Numbered from the stretch's first letter, positions 11,080-27,739 are shown. The stretch: DNA of 64,000 nucleotides from Thereva unica (GCA_949987705.1 OX465286.1:11451092-11515091); one strand, 5' to 3'. The notes: generated by a model from the letters alone, not told the origin. Numbers and translations are program-made.

Positions 11080-11830
11080 TCCTTTGGGTCGGATTAAGGT
11101 GTAATGCGAACCGTGACGATGATCAGCCTGCCTGGTGACCCAGATTAAAAAGTAGTTCAGTCGTGGACGATATGCTCCGGATATCCGATAATCTCCGGTT
11201 CTAACTAGCCTTACCCGGGTATTGCGGATGTCTGCCCGTTTCTCGTTTCTCCGCTACTCATTGGAGTATAATATGGGAAAAAAGTAATTCAAACACTAAA
11301 AAGGGGTCCGGTTCCCCTAAACGAAACCCAGAAGGGACCACAAATCCCGCATATAACAATGCTACGGCACCCCGAGCCAACCCAAACCAAGTGAAAGTGG
11401 AGCCACCCCTCGAAAAACGACCTCCCTAGCGTCCGCTAAAACTATTCCTCCTTGCGGATCCATCGCTGACCAGCACACACCTGCGAGCACGGCCGCTGCG
11501 GGGGATCCGGGGTTCGAATGGTCTACGGAATGGCCAAAGGCAGGTCATCAAGAACTCCGCCCGGCCAGCAGGATCCTTCGCCGCGATCAGGGAAGACCAA
11601 GTGTCGAAGAACGACTGCAGTGAAATCCAGGATTAAATTGTTTGGGCAAAGCAAGTCATCCCAAACTTTTCACTAGAGCAGTCTAGAGGTGTACTAGCCT
11701 CTAAGCGCCGGCGATCTATGGAGGAGTCAAGCACCCGCAGTCCAGTTCTGAAAAAGTCCAAGACGCGAAGAAGTAGCGAAGGATCGCAAATTAATCGGCG
11801 TTCTGGACGAGAACGACGGAAATGAAAAGA
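11080..11830 (+). pseudogene. Non-LTR retroelement ORF1-like relic
   Basis: In the + strand frame from about 11653, QVIPNFSLEQ leads to a basic SKRRRSMEE and VLKKSKTRRSS stretch ending in a stop near 11823. This is the composition of the N-terminal, basic part of insect non-LTR ORF1 proteins, which usually precedes a DUF4780-like domain such as the one at 27.7-28.3 kb. The upstream GC-rich stretch would be its 5' region. No intact frame remains. The assignment rests on composition and motif order only. Confidence 0.4.
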
Positions 11831-11939
11831 TTCCCAAACATCCGAAGGTATGGTCGCTACAACCACGGACTGCCTGCTCCCCAGCTTGACCTTCAGCAAG
11901 GACTGCTCCGTGAAATAAGTACTCTCAAGTAAATATTCT

Positions 11940-12085
11940 CTCCAGTAAGATCTAAAGGATACAACAGCGAGGGAGCCCCAATCTCCGCTGAAAGGATGTC
12001 GTAGACCGTAGGGATACCAAACTGGATAGCATCGGCTCGAAATTGGGACCGGTTCCCGATTGTAGAGCCACCGTGAAAGAAGAAG
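11940..12085 (+). pseudogene. Relic of an RTE-type C-terminus
   Basis: The + strand translation gives GIPNWIASARNWDRF near 12010-12055. This matches the pattern LGI.NW...A.xRxxWR found at the end of RTE polyproteins. It is followed by a GAAGAAGATAAC tail, as at the other RTE ends in this window. A stop codon interrupts the frame. Confidence 0.5.
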
Positions 12086-12443
12086 ATAACAACCGGAAAC
12101 GTCTTAAGTTCAATATACGAATATTCACAATTCAATTTTCGACTACCACCTACTACCTCGCATAGGTTGTGAACAAATCAGGCTTAGGAACCGCCTTTTT
12201 TCGGTCGATTACTCCTGACATGTCGTTCAAGTAATTTCAAAAATAAATATACCGTTATATGCACAGCCCAAGAGCCCAATTATTTTCTTTCTTTTCATCT
12301 TTGTCCGCTATTATATCTCCTACGAGAACCCTCTGTGTGCCGTTTTTCATTATTCGTTCTTCTAATTATGTATTCAAAATGAACTCCCCCCACCCCCCCT
12401 TTAAAATAATGTCGCAGTTTACAAAAACAAAAAGGGAACTTTT

Positions 12444-12858
12444 ATTACGTTTACATGATTTACTTGAGTTCTTGATTTGAAATTTACTTGAAACTCAAGC
12501 TGCGTTTTCGGCTCATTTACTTGACTTCAAAAAGTCTTGAAATTCTCTTGAACTGAGACTTGACCTTTCGTATTATAACAGAAACTATCTTCAAATTATA
12601 ATATAAATAACTTTAAAAATATTGCATCAAAAGTATACATTCACTACAGTTTTTATCTTCTTCTTGTTCCAAGGAAAAAATACGCAAGCAAATTTTCAAG
12701 TATTCAAGTAGTGTTTACATGAGCTTTTTCAAGTCAATCAAACAAATTTTTGTGATTTACTTGACTCAAGTATACTTGAAGTCAGGACGAGTTTACATGC
12801 ATATTTAGTTACTTGAAATCTACTTCAAGTATACTTCAAGTAAGCATGTAAACGTAAT
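12444..12858. repeat. Foldback MITE rich in CTTGAA/TTCAAG
   Basis: It starts ATTACGTTTACATG (12444-12457) and ends with its exact reverse complement (12845-12858). The outer ~150 bp on each side are full of ACTTGAAGT/TTACTTGA repeats that can pair with each other; the middle is AT-rich. At 415 bp with no coding capacity, it looks like a non-autonomous DNA element. Confidence 0.75.
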
Positions 12859-13240
12859 GTTTTTCTCTCAGCTGACACCAGTGGCTGACACCCAAAAATA
12901 ATTGTATATGCAGCAGCTGAATTCAGGTACTGCCCTTTTATTAGTATTGCCATATAAACGAAATGCAGTTACTGAATAGATAGCACCCAGTGCTGCCCTG
13001 TTTGTTTTTTTTTTTGTTTTTTATTTAGAATAATATAGAATTCAAAAATCTAGTCTAGGACTGAGTGGACCCAAAATGACTCGTGCCAAATGTAGAAAAG
13101 TTACGGGGCAAGGCAGAGAGTAAAGTCCAAAAATGACTGAATTAAGACTAAAAAGAATAATATACCTCTCATCGAAAGCAGGTACTAACTAGTCCTTCGC
13201 GCATCAGGAGGACATCTGGGATTTAACAAAGCTCAAAAAT
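12859..13240. other. Noncoding DNA between two elements
   Basis: Nothing was identified. The right part probably belongs to the decayed Gypsy element that follows. Confidence 0.35.
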
Positions 13241-13247
13241 AAAAAAT

Positions 13248-14237
13248 AAGAGAAAGGTTCTACTGGCTTCACATGGGGGACTATGTTGCAGACTGGTGTC
13301 ATAAATTCACCGTTTGTGCCAGCAGCAAGGATCCTTGAGTAAGAACAAAAGAAGAAATGCAGCAATGCAACCTGAGAGCATTTGAAAGGATCGCAATCGA
13401 TATGGCGGGACCTTTTCCAGCGTCAGACCGAGAAAATTGTTACATTTTGGTGGTCATGGTGTACTTCAGTAAGTGCCCCAAAACATATGCCATTCCAAAT
13501 CAGGAATTAATCACTGTTGCAGAGGAATTAGTGAACAATTGGATCTGCAGATTTCGTGTTGCTCATGAGCTTCATTCTGATCAAGGGGGAAACATTGAAT
13601 CTTAAGCGTTTCAAGAAGTATGTAAGATACTCGGAGTGAAGAAGACCAGCACAATGCCCCTTCATCCCCAGTTCAATGGAATGGTAGAACAATTCAACAG
13701 GACAATGTTAGAGCAGATAAGGAAAGTTGTTAGCGAGCAACAGCTTGTCTGGGACAGTTATATCTCAATATTTCTAATGGCATATGGGACAACAGTTCAT
13801 AATCGCACAGGACAAACCCCTTCTAATGTGATTTTTGAAAGACAAATCCGGCTGCGAAGAAGACAAATCCCCGGCGGTAAACCAACAAATCTACCACGAG
13901 CTATGCAGATGAATTTGGTGATCGCAAGGAAGAATATTAAGGTAGCCAGTGACAGGATGAAAATAAGGTACGACTTCAGAGAGAACTGTAGCGGATACCA
14001 GGAAGGCGATCTCGTTTTGCTGTTCAACCCTCGGCAACAGAAAGGGAAGTCTCCGAAACTTCCACCGACAGTGGGAGGGGCCCTACAAAATCCTAACATG
14101 GATCAACGATGTTGTCTAAAGTATTCAACAAGAACTCAAGGCTAAGAAGAAAATCGTGAATATACAGGCTGTGCCCATATCATCAGCCGGATACAGGATG
14201 AACAACTGTTCGGGACAAACAATCCTAAGAAGGGGGC
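13248..14237 (+). pseudogene. Gypsy-type LTR retroelement, integrase relic
   Basis: The 3' end of a Gypsy pol gene. RFYWLHMGD at 13253 and CHKFTVCASSKDP downstream are the zinc-binding region of integrase. DMAGPFP (near 13399), HSDQGGN (near 13574) and FNGMVEQFNRT (near 13675) carry the D, D and E of the catalytic core. In-frame stops lie before the core and at about 13603. A C-terminal region follows, ending in a polypurine tract (AAGAAGGGGGCAGTGA, 14227-14242) of the kind that precedes the 3' LTR. Gag, protease, RT and RNase H are absent, so the copy is dead. Confidence 0.85.
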
Positions 14238-14448
14238 AGTGACAGTCTAGGTGTCATTTATTAAAAGTTTGACACAACTTCTATTTGTAATGACTTTAGA
14301 GCTTGAATTAACAATTTGTAACGATTTATGTACTAAACTAACATTGGCGACATCAAGCCTATTCCAGCCTGGTCTAAAAAATGGTCGAAAGTTCCAGAGG
14401 GAATAAAAGGGGAGAGTGGATATATAAATGCAGTGCCAACGGTATATA
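14238..14448 (+). repeat. Probable remnant of the Gypsy 3' LTR
   Basis: The sequence directly after the polypurine tract includes a TATATAAATG box near 14420. It is cut off by the palindromic MITE at 14449. No second LTR is in the window, so the boundary is inferred. Confidence 0.45.
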
Positions 14449-14669
14449 GGCCCCTGTGCTGAAAGTCGAGTCGTGTTTCCTGACAAGTCGTTTGAACTGA
14501 AGAAAGTGACGTTTCAGTCGAATTACGACATTCAGCGCAGGGGCCTAGAGTAGAAATGCTATGCTGTGTTAAGGCCCCTGTACTGGAAGTCGTGATTCGA
14601 CTGAAGCGTCACTTTCTTTAACTCAAACGACTTGTCGTGTCGTAACGACTCGACTTTCAGCACAGGGCC
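14449..14669. repeat. Palindromic MITE, copy 6
   Basis: A well preserved 221-bp copy. Left end GGCCCCTGTGCTGAAAGTCG, central spacer AGAGTAGAAATGCTATGC, right end CGACTTTCAGCACAGGGCC. It sits in what looks like a Gypsy LTR. The flanks (ATA/AAT) are not a clear duplication. Confidence 0.85.
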
Positions 14670-15456
14670 AATAGAGTCTGCTTGGTTTCGCTTATTGTTT
14701 CTCTTTTTCTCTGCAGCTGTAGTATATTTTTAATTCCTTTTCTCCATTACACCTCGTTTCCCCCAACTATCCCCAACAATTTGGATCGCTGTTATTTCGA
14801 CCTTTATTTTTCCAGAAAGATTTATAATTGTAAACTTAAATCAAGACATATTTTTCCATATTACCAAGCACTTTTCCTGTCAAACTGACAGAAGTTCAAT
14901 TTTTTTTATAGTTTTAACAAAAAGCCGCAAGATGGAGCAAACGCAGCAACAACGCACGGTACAAACTAACCCTATAACTATATATGTATTTGTTACATAA
15001 AATAACAGTGTGTTGTACCGTGTGTATATACCTACAAATATGTCAGCATATTCAGCTTCGAAAAGATTTATATTCAGCTAAGTGATAAGGCCCACATTCA
15101 CCCATACATTCAGCCATTCCGTATCCGTATATGCAAAATTTATTGAAGAAAGATAGTGGGTGCTTAGAGTAAAATGAGTGCGAATTGTCAAACGCCTTTG
15201 GGCATTTCTGTCGAAACTTCCGTGATAAACACTAAAAATATTTTGTCATTTCGAGCGTTTTGTAATGTTCTGTAAAATAATTAATTTGCCATATTACGGC
15301 TAGAATTAAATGAGCTTCGGGTTTAGATATTTAAGTAGATTAAAAAATAATCTAAAAAGATTACAACGAATACTTAAGCATACAGCATATAACAGAAAAA
15401 AAAAACAATTGAAAAGAACTAAAAAATCCGGAGGAGTCTCTGAGTGAAGGATCAAA
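14670..15456 (+). promoter_or_regulatory. Upstream region of Crk, promoter not located
   Basis: The 787 bp before the Crk start codon hold no coding frame. The start codon context ATCAAAATGG is a good insect initiation context. No TATA box or initiator could be placed with confidence. Confidence 0.3.
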
Positions 15457-20345
<4,889 letters not shown>

Positions 20346-20584
20346 GGCAACTAAACAAAAAACGCATTGTTTTTTTTTATATATATAAATAATATATAAA
20401 TAAAACAAAAAAATGATGTATATTAAAATAATAAATAAAAAAATAAAAGAGATTACATTCGGACTTTAAAAAAAAAACAAAACAAAAAATATATAAATTC
20501 ATATATAAATAATGTATGTATAAAAATATCTATATGTATTATGTAAACAATATATATGTATATATACAAAAATGCATCTCAATA

Positions 20585-20615
<31 letters not shown>

Positions 20616-21263
20616 TGCGTATATAATATATATAATAAAAATATATATTATATATAATTCTTAAAATAAGAAATGAAAAAAAAATTTACACAAATATATT
20701 TTTAATAAACCTAGAAATTACAATAAAACTATCCAAGTTTTCTTTTTTGTTTGTTACATTTATAAGCAAAATGATAAATCAAGAGAAATGATGATGCGAG
20801 ATGAATCTTTAAACAAAAAACGAACGCTAGGAATTTCAATTTAATTATGATATGAGATATGACAAATGATGAAAAGAGATAATGTGAATGATATAAAAAA
20901 TAATTATAAATACAAAAAAAAAACACAAAAAAAAAACATGAAAACAATTTTAAATGTAAAAAACAATCACAGGCTTTAACACAGATATTATTATTTTGTT
21001 TCTTTTATTATTATTGTTATTAATGATTTTTTCTCTCTACAAACATATTGAAAACTATTTATATATATGTATGTATATATAATTTATATGAATGAACTGC
21101 TGTTTCTTTATAAATAAGAATAGTGTGTGTAGATCACGTTTAAATATTTGCGCATAAAAGTATTTATACAAAAAAAGAACAGAATTGATTTGGCACTGCA
21201 TGCGCGCTTAAGAAAAAGTATATAGAAACAAAATTTATCTGGATATTGATATAAACTTTCTAT
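20346..21263 (+). other. Crk 3' flank, AT-rich
   Basis: Directly after the Crk stop there are many AATAAA-type hexamers (first near 20398), consistent with a 3' UTR of unknown length. TA repeats lie at about 20560-20660. No gene seen. Confidence 0.5.
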
Positions 21264-21690
21264 AACCACGGTAGCCTAGGGAGTAGGGCGTCTGGCTACC
21301 ATCCCAGAGGTCCCGGGTTCGAATCCTGGCCAGCCCCACGGTCCTGCACCTTTTCCACTTTCCCACCTTTTGTCTTTCTTCTTCTCTCTTTACATTCCTG
21401 ATTCCTCCTACCATAGCCTTCCTTAGCCCTATCCCGCTCCACCAAAGCGCATGTCATCGGTTGGTTGAAGAGATTCAACTCGTTTCAGGAGGCATAACAC
21501 TCCAGCGAGTTGTTTCTCATCGCCCCGATATCAAAGGTCGCGACCGTAATGGCTGGAAGTAGGTGGACTAAAAAAATATCGCTAGTAGGTTGTGGCAGTT
21601 CCTTCCTTCCCCGACTAGAGCTGCTGTTCGACATTGTACTCTCAATATAAAGGGCCTTTTCTAAGACTAGCCTTTCACAAAAAAAAAATA
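21264..21690 (+). mobile_element. tRNA-derived SINE, copy 1
   Basis: The 5' part resembles a tRNA: an A-box-like GTAGCCTAGGGAGTAGGGCG and a B box GGGTTCGAATCCTGG (21315-21329), the internal RNA polymerase III promoter. A ~330-bp body shared with the copy at 44073 follows (GCGCATGTCATCGGTTGGTT, CAACTCGTTTCAGGAGGCAT), then an A tail (21679-21689). A real tRNA gene is unlikely because no cloverleaf forms and the similarity continues far past the tRNA part. Confidence 0.85.
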
Positions 21691-21793
21691 ACGAAACTTG
21701 AACGGGCAGTTTTCGTTATAACACAGGATCTGGGGCACTGCAACCCATTGGGACATGGTATCATGTTATCATCATCCTCATTAACTTCAGAGA

Positions 21794-22038
21794 TTGTCCT
21801 CTATTAGCTTGTCGGCCCCCGCCCCTTCACTTCTAATGGACTCAAGCCCTATCCCAGAGTCTAATGCGACATGTCACCCCTCTAACAATATTGCTGGACC
21901 CTCGTATACTGAGGATACTGGGTCTTCGTTAACCTGCATCAACCTACTAACGGTACCCAGGTCGCAAAATATTTTCATTTCGCGCTTTTCCCCTGAAACT
22001 ACGCCAGAGGCAATTAACGGGGAAAACAATCAATCCTG
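21794..22038 (+). pseudogene. Non-LTR ORF1 relic
   Basis: The open frame contains LTVPRSQNIFISRFSPETTP. The core RSxxIFxSRFxPETT occurs in ORF1 proteins of insect non-LTR elements (nucleic-acid binding part). The upstream part is Ser/Pro-rich. Only this segment survives. Confidence 0.5.
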
Positions 22039-22059
22039 AGACAATCTTCTGCAGAAGGA

Positions 22060-22690
22060 TCAACAATGCTTCCTAACTGGTTCTATCTGCACCGCAACAA
22101 TGCCGCTGAAACACTTTTGGACCTCACGTTCTGACCTCCCGGTGTCTGCTCTAAATACTCTGTTGGATAATGGGTCCCTTAGGCACGCCCACTCCCTTTT
22201 TTTGGCTGGTGTTGGTACCACTTTCTTCGCTATTTGTAATCGCATATGTAATTTCGCTCGAACAAGATAATGGTCCGATCCGCAATCGGGCCCACGCATT
22301 GCACGTATGTATTTGAGCGTCGATCGGAAAATTTCGTTCATCAAAACGTAGTCTAGCATCGCCAAGTCGTTGCCGGATAGATTTCGCCAGGTGAGTTGGT
22401 GTTTAAGCGGATGGCAGAAGATGCTGTTGCCAATGATTAAATTTTTTGACGCTGCGAATGAACGGAGGCGTAAGCCGTTGTCGTTAATTTCTCCGTTTCC
22501 GAATTTGCCCATCGTTCCTTCTCAACCGGTTCAATCTGCACTTGAATGTGTCTTTCGTTTCATCGATGGTTATAAGCGCCAAACGCTCGGATATCGGTTG
22601 GAATGCGATAATGCTGCTGGCAACTCGTTGTTCGACCATAAACCCGACGCTGGCCTCTCGTTTCTCACCCCAGGAGAATAGTAAAGCGTT
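22060..22690 (-). pseudogene. RTE-type endonuclease relic
   Basis: The minus strand reads VGFMVEQRVASSIIAFQPIS then ERLALITI (22690-22560), the N-terminal part of an apurinic-type endonuclease. After a deletion it continues as INDNGLRLRSFAASKNLIIG, LTWRNLSGNDLAMLDYVLMN and GPDCGSDHYLVRAK, the substrate and catalytic segments. A frame change and the missing GDFNA segment show that it is dead. Confidence 0.8.
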
Positions 22691-22725
22691 ACGTTTCGTC
22701 GATTGTTGGCGGGACGATTGTCAAT

Positions 22726-22927
22726 GTCCGAAAGTCGAGTTGTCACAACACGACACAAGTCGTTTGCGTTGAAGAAAGTGACGTTTCAATCGAATCACGA
22801 CTTTCAGCACATTGGGGCTAAAGTAGAAATGCTAAGTTGAGTTTAGATGATTCAACTAAAAAGTCACTTTCTTCAACTTAAACGACTTGTCGCGTGTCGT
22901 GACAGCTCGACTTTCAGTACAGGCGCC
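22726..22927. repeat. Palindromic MITE, copy 7
   Basis: A 202-bp copy with both arms and the spacer TAAAGTAGAAATGCTAAGTT. The left end is slightly truncated. AAT flanks it on both sides (22723-22725, 22928-22930), a 3-bp target duplication. Confidence 0.85.
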
Positions 22928-23009
22928 AATAGAAAGTGTCGTCTTAATAATCGTGTTCCGCGCACGAATGATAAGTCCCCAATTGTCAGCAGAGAAACAG
23001 TTCAGTTGT

Positions 23010-23011
23010 GT

Positions 23012-23101
<90 letters not shown>

Positions 23102-23108
23102 TATATAA
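23010..23108. repeat. TA microsatellite
   Basis: About 95 bases of nearly pure TA dinucleotides with two small interruptions. It starts 80 bp right of a MITE end. Frames rich in Tyr-Ile across it are artefacts. Confidence 0.95.
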
Positions 23109-23110
23109 AA

Positions 23111-23439
23111 TTAATTGCTCCCATTTACGAAATATCGTGATTTTAGAAAAGTCGTGTCTACATTTAAATCGAAAAACAAACGAAAATTGCGTATATAATC
23201 ACATACGCACACACACAAAAACATAATACGATTATTTATTTTTTCTTATTTTTTAATTTTGTTTTAAAGTAATATTTTGTTTCTTAGAGAGAAGTCCAAG
23301 TAGCACAAACAAATATTCGTTATATTGCTCCTTCAAAATAAAAAATAACATATATATATAATTGTAAAAATCCTATTAATTAATAAAAAAAAATAATAAA
23401 CAATCAAAAGCAAAAATCTACCAAGCAATAATCAACAAA
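23111..23439. other. AT-rich DNA, nothing recognised
   Basis: Short A/T tracts only. It is the left flank of the MITE at 23442. Confidence 0.4.
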
Positions 23440-23441
23440 TA

Positions 23442-23964
23442 CCCCGTTTATGACTAGGTTCAACCCCCGAGTTCAGGCTAGTCACAAACGGATGTCGAGT
23501 TGAAACTGGGTCCACTCAAACCAATTCAGCTCTCCTGGACCTGGATCGAGTTGATATTTCGCCTTATATACCCCGTGTATGACTAGGTTCAACCTGGGTT
23601 CTACCCAGTCATAAACGGATGTCGAGTTGAACCTGTGTTCTCTCAACCCAACTCAGCTCTCCTAGCTGGATCGAGTTGATATTTCGCCTCATATTCGCGG
23701 GTCAAGTTGAATTTGGGTTTAAGTGACATTTGTTTTGTTTGTTTACCATCCGTGAAGCCCGCTTTCGGTGTTACGTTTTGTGTTCGGTGTTTTTTCTGGC
23801 GGCACAGGAACAAATGAGAATTTCACACAGAAATTTGAGGTTATGTTGTGGTTTCAAGTTTAACTATATTTCAACCCAAAGTGAGCTTAACTCGACCATC
23901 ATATACGGTGGTTGAAATTTCAACTCAACCTCGACTCAACTTTTCAACGTAGTCATAAACGGGG
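23442..23964. repeat. MITE with TA target duplication and internal tandem duplication
   Basis: It starts CCCCGTTTATGACTA and ends TAGTCATAAACGGGG, flanked by TA on each side (23440-23441, 23965-23966). The left ~128 bp (23440-23567) are followed by a second copy (about 23568-23695) that again starts TACCCCGTGTATGACTAGGT and includes GATCGAGTTGATATTTCGCC. The body is rich in GGTTCAAC/GTTGAA repeats. At 523 bp it has no coding capacity. Confidence 0.85.
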
Positions 23965-23966
23965 TA

Positions 23967-24935
23967 AAACAAAAAAAAATACACAAACACACAAAGAAAA
24001 CGTATAATATACATAAATAACAACACACACAGATCAAACATCTCAAAAACAAAAAAAAAAAACAATACAAATCTCATTGAATCTTCACACAATAAAACTA
24101 AACAATAAAAATAATTAATAATAAAATGCAGCAAAACAAAAAAGAAAAGCAAAATAAAATATAATATATAGAGAAAAACGAAAAACCTAAAAAAAAATAA
24201 ATAAATAAAATAAAAATATCAAACACAAATATTCTAAGGAAAATATTAAAAAAAAATACACCAACTAAAATTTAAAAAATATTTATAAATATTTAGAAGA
24301 AAAGAAGTTTATAAACAGAGCATATAACTAATATATTTTTTTAAAGTTAATTCTTGTATATCTAAGAAAAAACACTCAAAAGTTATAATAAATAAAGTTA
24401 AACAGAAAAAAAAAACAAAAAAAAAATTAAGACATATTAAAAGGAAAAAAGTGTGGAAAAAAACAAAGCAGAAAGCAGAACGCGCGCAACCGAACAATTT
24501 CTATATAAAAAATTGCTAAATATAAATTTTTACTAATCACACACTTTTCTTTAAATGTATAAAAACAAAAACACGAGAAACAAATCAAATTTTATTCCGA
24601 CGTGAAACAAAAATCAAATTTTTAAATTTATTTCTAAAACTATCTCTGGAAATACAACAACAACAACAAAGAAGGAAATTATTTCGTGACAAAATATGTA
24701 ATTCTCAAAAAAAAAAAAATATTGGACTTGCCTGTAAATTGTAAAAAAAAAAAAAACAAAAAAACAAACAGAGAAAATCTTAATTAAAATTTTGAAATTT
24801 TTGTAACGTTTCTATTTCACACCCTATCGCCAACCCCTAAACACCCCGCTCCCTGCCAGTCCACAGCAGGACAAATTGCCAAAAAGCCGGCCAAAACATC
24901 AAAAACTTAAGTAATCTTCGTGAAATTGTATCCTC
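23967..24935. other. A-rich intergenic DNA
   Basis: Long A-rich stretches with ATAAAAC/AAATAAA units. The few frames come from poly-T on the minus strand. No gene seen. Confidence 0.5.
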
Positions 24936-25873
24936 GGGGGTTTTAGTGGTCGCTGAATACGAATTTGACATTATTTTTTCACAAAAACAAGATGGCGGAT
25001 CCAATATGGCGGACGACGACATGAAAAAATGCATATTCGCGGATGAAATGATCCGGCGTCACTATTCTTTCTTTAATTGTGGTAGAAGATGACAGGTAGG
25101 ACGATGCCTTAGACAGACTCCCCGCTGTGACGTTCTTCAATACCTGCGCAGCGGCAGCCTTCCCACGTAGGCTCATCCGTGTAGCATAAGAGAGTTCTTC
25201 TAGGCTGTGGTCTTCTCTCAATTACTCGGTTTTTCGCCTTTTGGACCTTTCACTGCTATCCGAAAAACTTGTAGAAGGTCGACCACCGAATACCTTTGTC
25301 TTCGCAGTACTTTGAGATAATCCGTCCTCCGATAGGATCAATTTACCGCTCAGCCAATCCGCATTCTTGTTGAAAAACCGCTCCTATTTCCGGCGAGCCT
25401 CTTTTCATAAAATACGCAATTTGTACAATTTGACGTATTTAAAAATTTTCTTTACTTCTTCAGTCATGAAGTATGCGAATCCCAACTGGAGCGTCATGTG
25501 CTTCTCAATAGTGAGAGGTAATTCGTCAGCAGATTCAGTAGAAACAGCATCTTTAATTAAGCAGAAGATCTCTTTTCGTTTTAATTGAAGTACTCTGAAA
25601 ACATAAAAAAACGTTAAATTTAGTCGCTTCGACTAAAATTTAACAACAAAGAAAAGCATTAAAACGCAGGAATAAACTCGATATGCCCCGGCAAATACAA
25701 GATAATTTAAAAAATGTATTTAATTCGTGATCAGCGACCTCGAAAACTCCCGAATACCGAATGTCATCCGCGAATATGTATTTTTTCATGTGGTCGCCCG
25801 CCATATTGTATCCGCCATTTTGTTTTTTGAAAAAATAATGTCAAATTCGTAATAAGCGACCTCGAAAACCCCC
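24936..25873. mobile_element. DNA element with ~105-bp inverted ends
   Basis: The left end GGGGGTTTTAGTGGTCGCTG and the right end (reverse complement GGGGGTTTTCGAGGTCGCTT) continue as imperfect inverted repeats for about 105 bp. The shared parts include CGAATTTGACATTATTTTTT, AAGATGGCGGATCC(A)/AAATGGCGGATACA and GCATATTCGCGGATG/ACATATTCGCGGATG. A further internal copy of the end lies at about 25718-25750. The 660-bp interior has only short frames (for example 24979-25221, minus) that I cannot assign, so it is probably non-autonomous or decayed. Confidence 0.75.
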
Positions 25874-27660
25874 TGTTATACGTATTCGATTTAATTCCAC
25901 TCACCTACACGAACAGAATCCATTTTTAAACTTCTCAAAAGCATTAATTGGCATTATTTAAGAAATAGTTATTTTCAATGCACAATATGTGTTAGAAACT
26001 TCGATAGCTGCGTCTCGTGTAACGGCCACTTTTGAACTGATCCTACAAAGGAGAAAACGTACCTGTACCCCGAGGACAGATGTTCTGTGATCCTCGGTGC
26101 TCTACTTAAAATTCCGCAAAGAGAAAGTCCCGAAATAGAATCTTCATTTTAGGGTTTTTGGCCAGCTTTTCGGCCTTTTGTCCCACTGTGCGCCAGCCTC
26201 CAGCGCCCAACGAACCCACTCCCCGTTGCGTCTGCGTTTGCTACTTTGACCACCTGTAGCACCTCTGTTCTCCAGCTCCTTATCCCCAGTGCCGGCAGAT
26301 CGTGTTGGGCCCGGGTGGGTAGTTAGACAACCAAAGCCCCCCCTCCTCGAAACTATTATTTGATATATTACCAAAAAAGGAAACAAGATAAACCCCTTCC
26401 TTGTGAATCGGAAGATGCCCTGATAATGTACAGAACAACATGCGGAGTTCCGCAGGGATCAGCGCCGGCCCTAGCCCTTGCTGAGGGTGGAGCGAGATTG
26501 TCCTTCGGCGCCCTTTGTTCGACGCTTTCACTTCACAAAATAGTATTTCCAGTTGTCCTAGATAAAACTTTTTTCGAGTATTGCCTGCCTGCCATTTCCT
26601 TACGGGATTATATCTCCCCTTTTGCAAGCCTTTATGGGCTGGGGGCCCCCATAAAGGATTTCGATGGTGGTTTTAGGGTTACAGTTCCGCCTGTAGCGGC
26701 AATAGAGGAAGTATGTTTTCTCAGAGTTGCTTCCCCAAAGTTTCGCCAACAGCACCACCTTCTTTGGAGGCTATTTGGTTGTTTGTATTGCATGGTTGGG
26801 CATTAGGGTTTGCCCCAGCTAGTAAGGTTGAGATGGCGGAGAGTCACCTTCTCGTTAAAAGAGGCTTCTCCTACCATCAGCCCAAAATTGCAGTGTTCAC
26901 CATCCTGACAACGTCATATCTGTGAATTTTGTGCACTTTCTGGAGTATTCTGCACTCCTACACCCTTAGGGTCTACTTTTGGACCCCTATCCTTTCAACA
27001 TAATGCCAGTGGGGTCCTCTGTTGCTTCCGGAAAGTACGATTACAAAAAGGCTGCGTGGTAACTTGTTCCCGTTTACAGCAACAAGGCTTGCTCCATCTA
27101 AGGCTTAAGGCGGCCCATAATAGAGGGCGCACCGACCCCTACTGACCTGGGCTGCTCTGATCCCTGAGCCAATTCGGCTACCGCCTCCAGAAGACCTCTT
27201 TGCACGGTAACCAGTTGTTTCGTGGTCAGAAGAGTCTCCGGATTGTTAGTCGGAAGCACGCCAATTCTGACACTTTCCGCTATTTGACAGAAGTTCAGCT
27301 TTGGAGAGTCGTTCTACACTTCATTATGGGTGCGTCCGACATTTCTGAAGGCTTTTCAAACCGTACGGCCAAAGCCTTCGCCCTTTTCGACGATCTAACC
27401 CTCTTCTTATTAAGAAAATCGGTATCCCTTTCTTCCTCGGGGGCCGCGCAGACCCTACCAGCCTCTACACGGGAGTAGCCAGCTTCCATATATCGCATAA
27501 AACGTTTTCGGGCTGCGCCACCCCATCTTTTGAAAGCGGTCCTTTTCGAGTCGCCTCTCCGATTAGGTGCCCTTACTTCTTGTTAGCCCTGACGGTTCTG
27601 ACTCACCCGGCTGTTAGAAAATAGATGCACTCATATAACACCCAGTTGCAGGTGGATGCC
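25874..27660. other. Decayed repeat DNA, mostly unassigned
   Basis: The GC content is higher than in its surroundings, typical of old transposon sequence here. Only a short reverse-transcriptase motif at 26418-26466 is recognisable. The many overlapping 60-150-codon frames show no domains. Confidence 0.4.
26418..26466 (+). pseudogene. Reverse transcriptase motif fragment
   Basis: The + strand reads IMYRTTCGVPQGSAPAL. YR.(x)xGVPQGSxLxP is the core motif of R1/Jockey-type reverse transcriptases. The similarity stops after this motif, so it is a small remnant. Confidence 0.45.
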
Positions 27661-27739
27661 AAATTATGGGAGTTGGTGTTGGACCACATCCTCTTAGGCA
27701 AGAGAGGAACAACGTCCTGCTACGATTCCTCGGAGGTAG

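Noticed and set aside
21264..21345. A functional tRNA gene suggested by the GGGTTCGAATCCTGG box
   Set aside because: No cloverleaf can be drawn, and the similarity to 44073-44536 extends more than 300 bp past the tRNA-like part, so it is a SINE.
23008..23226. Tyr/Ile-rich frames across the TA microsatellite
   Set aside because: A pure TA repeat is open in several frames by default; no coding evidence.
25979..27660. Several 70-150-codon frames on both strands that might be small genes
   Set aside because: They overlap each other on both strands, lack domains and lie in even-composition repeat debris next to a recognisable RT motif.
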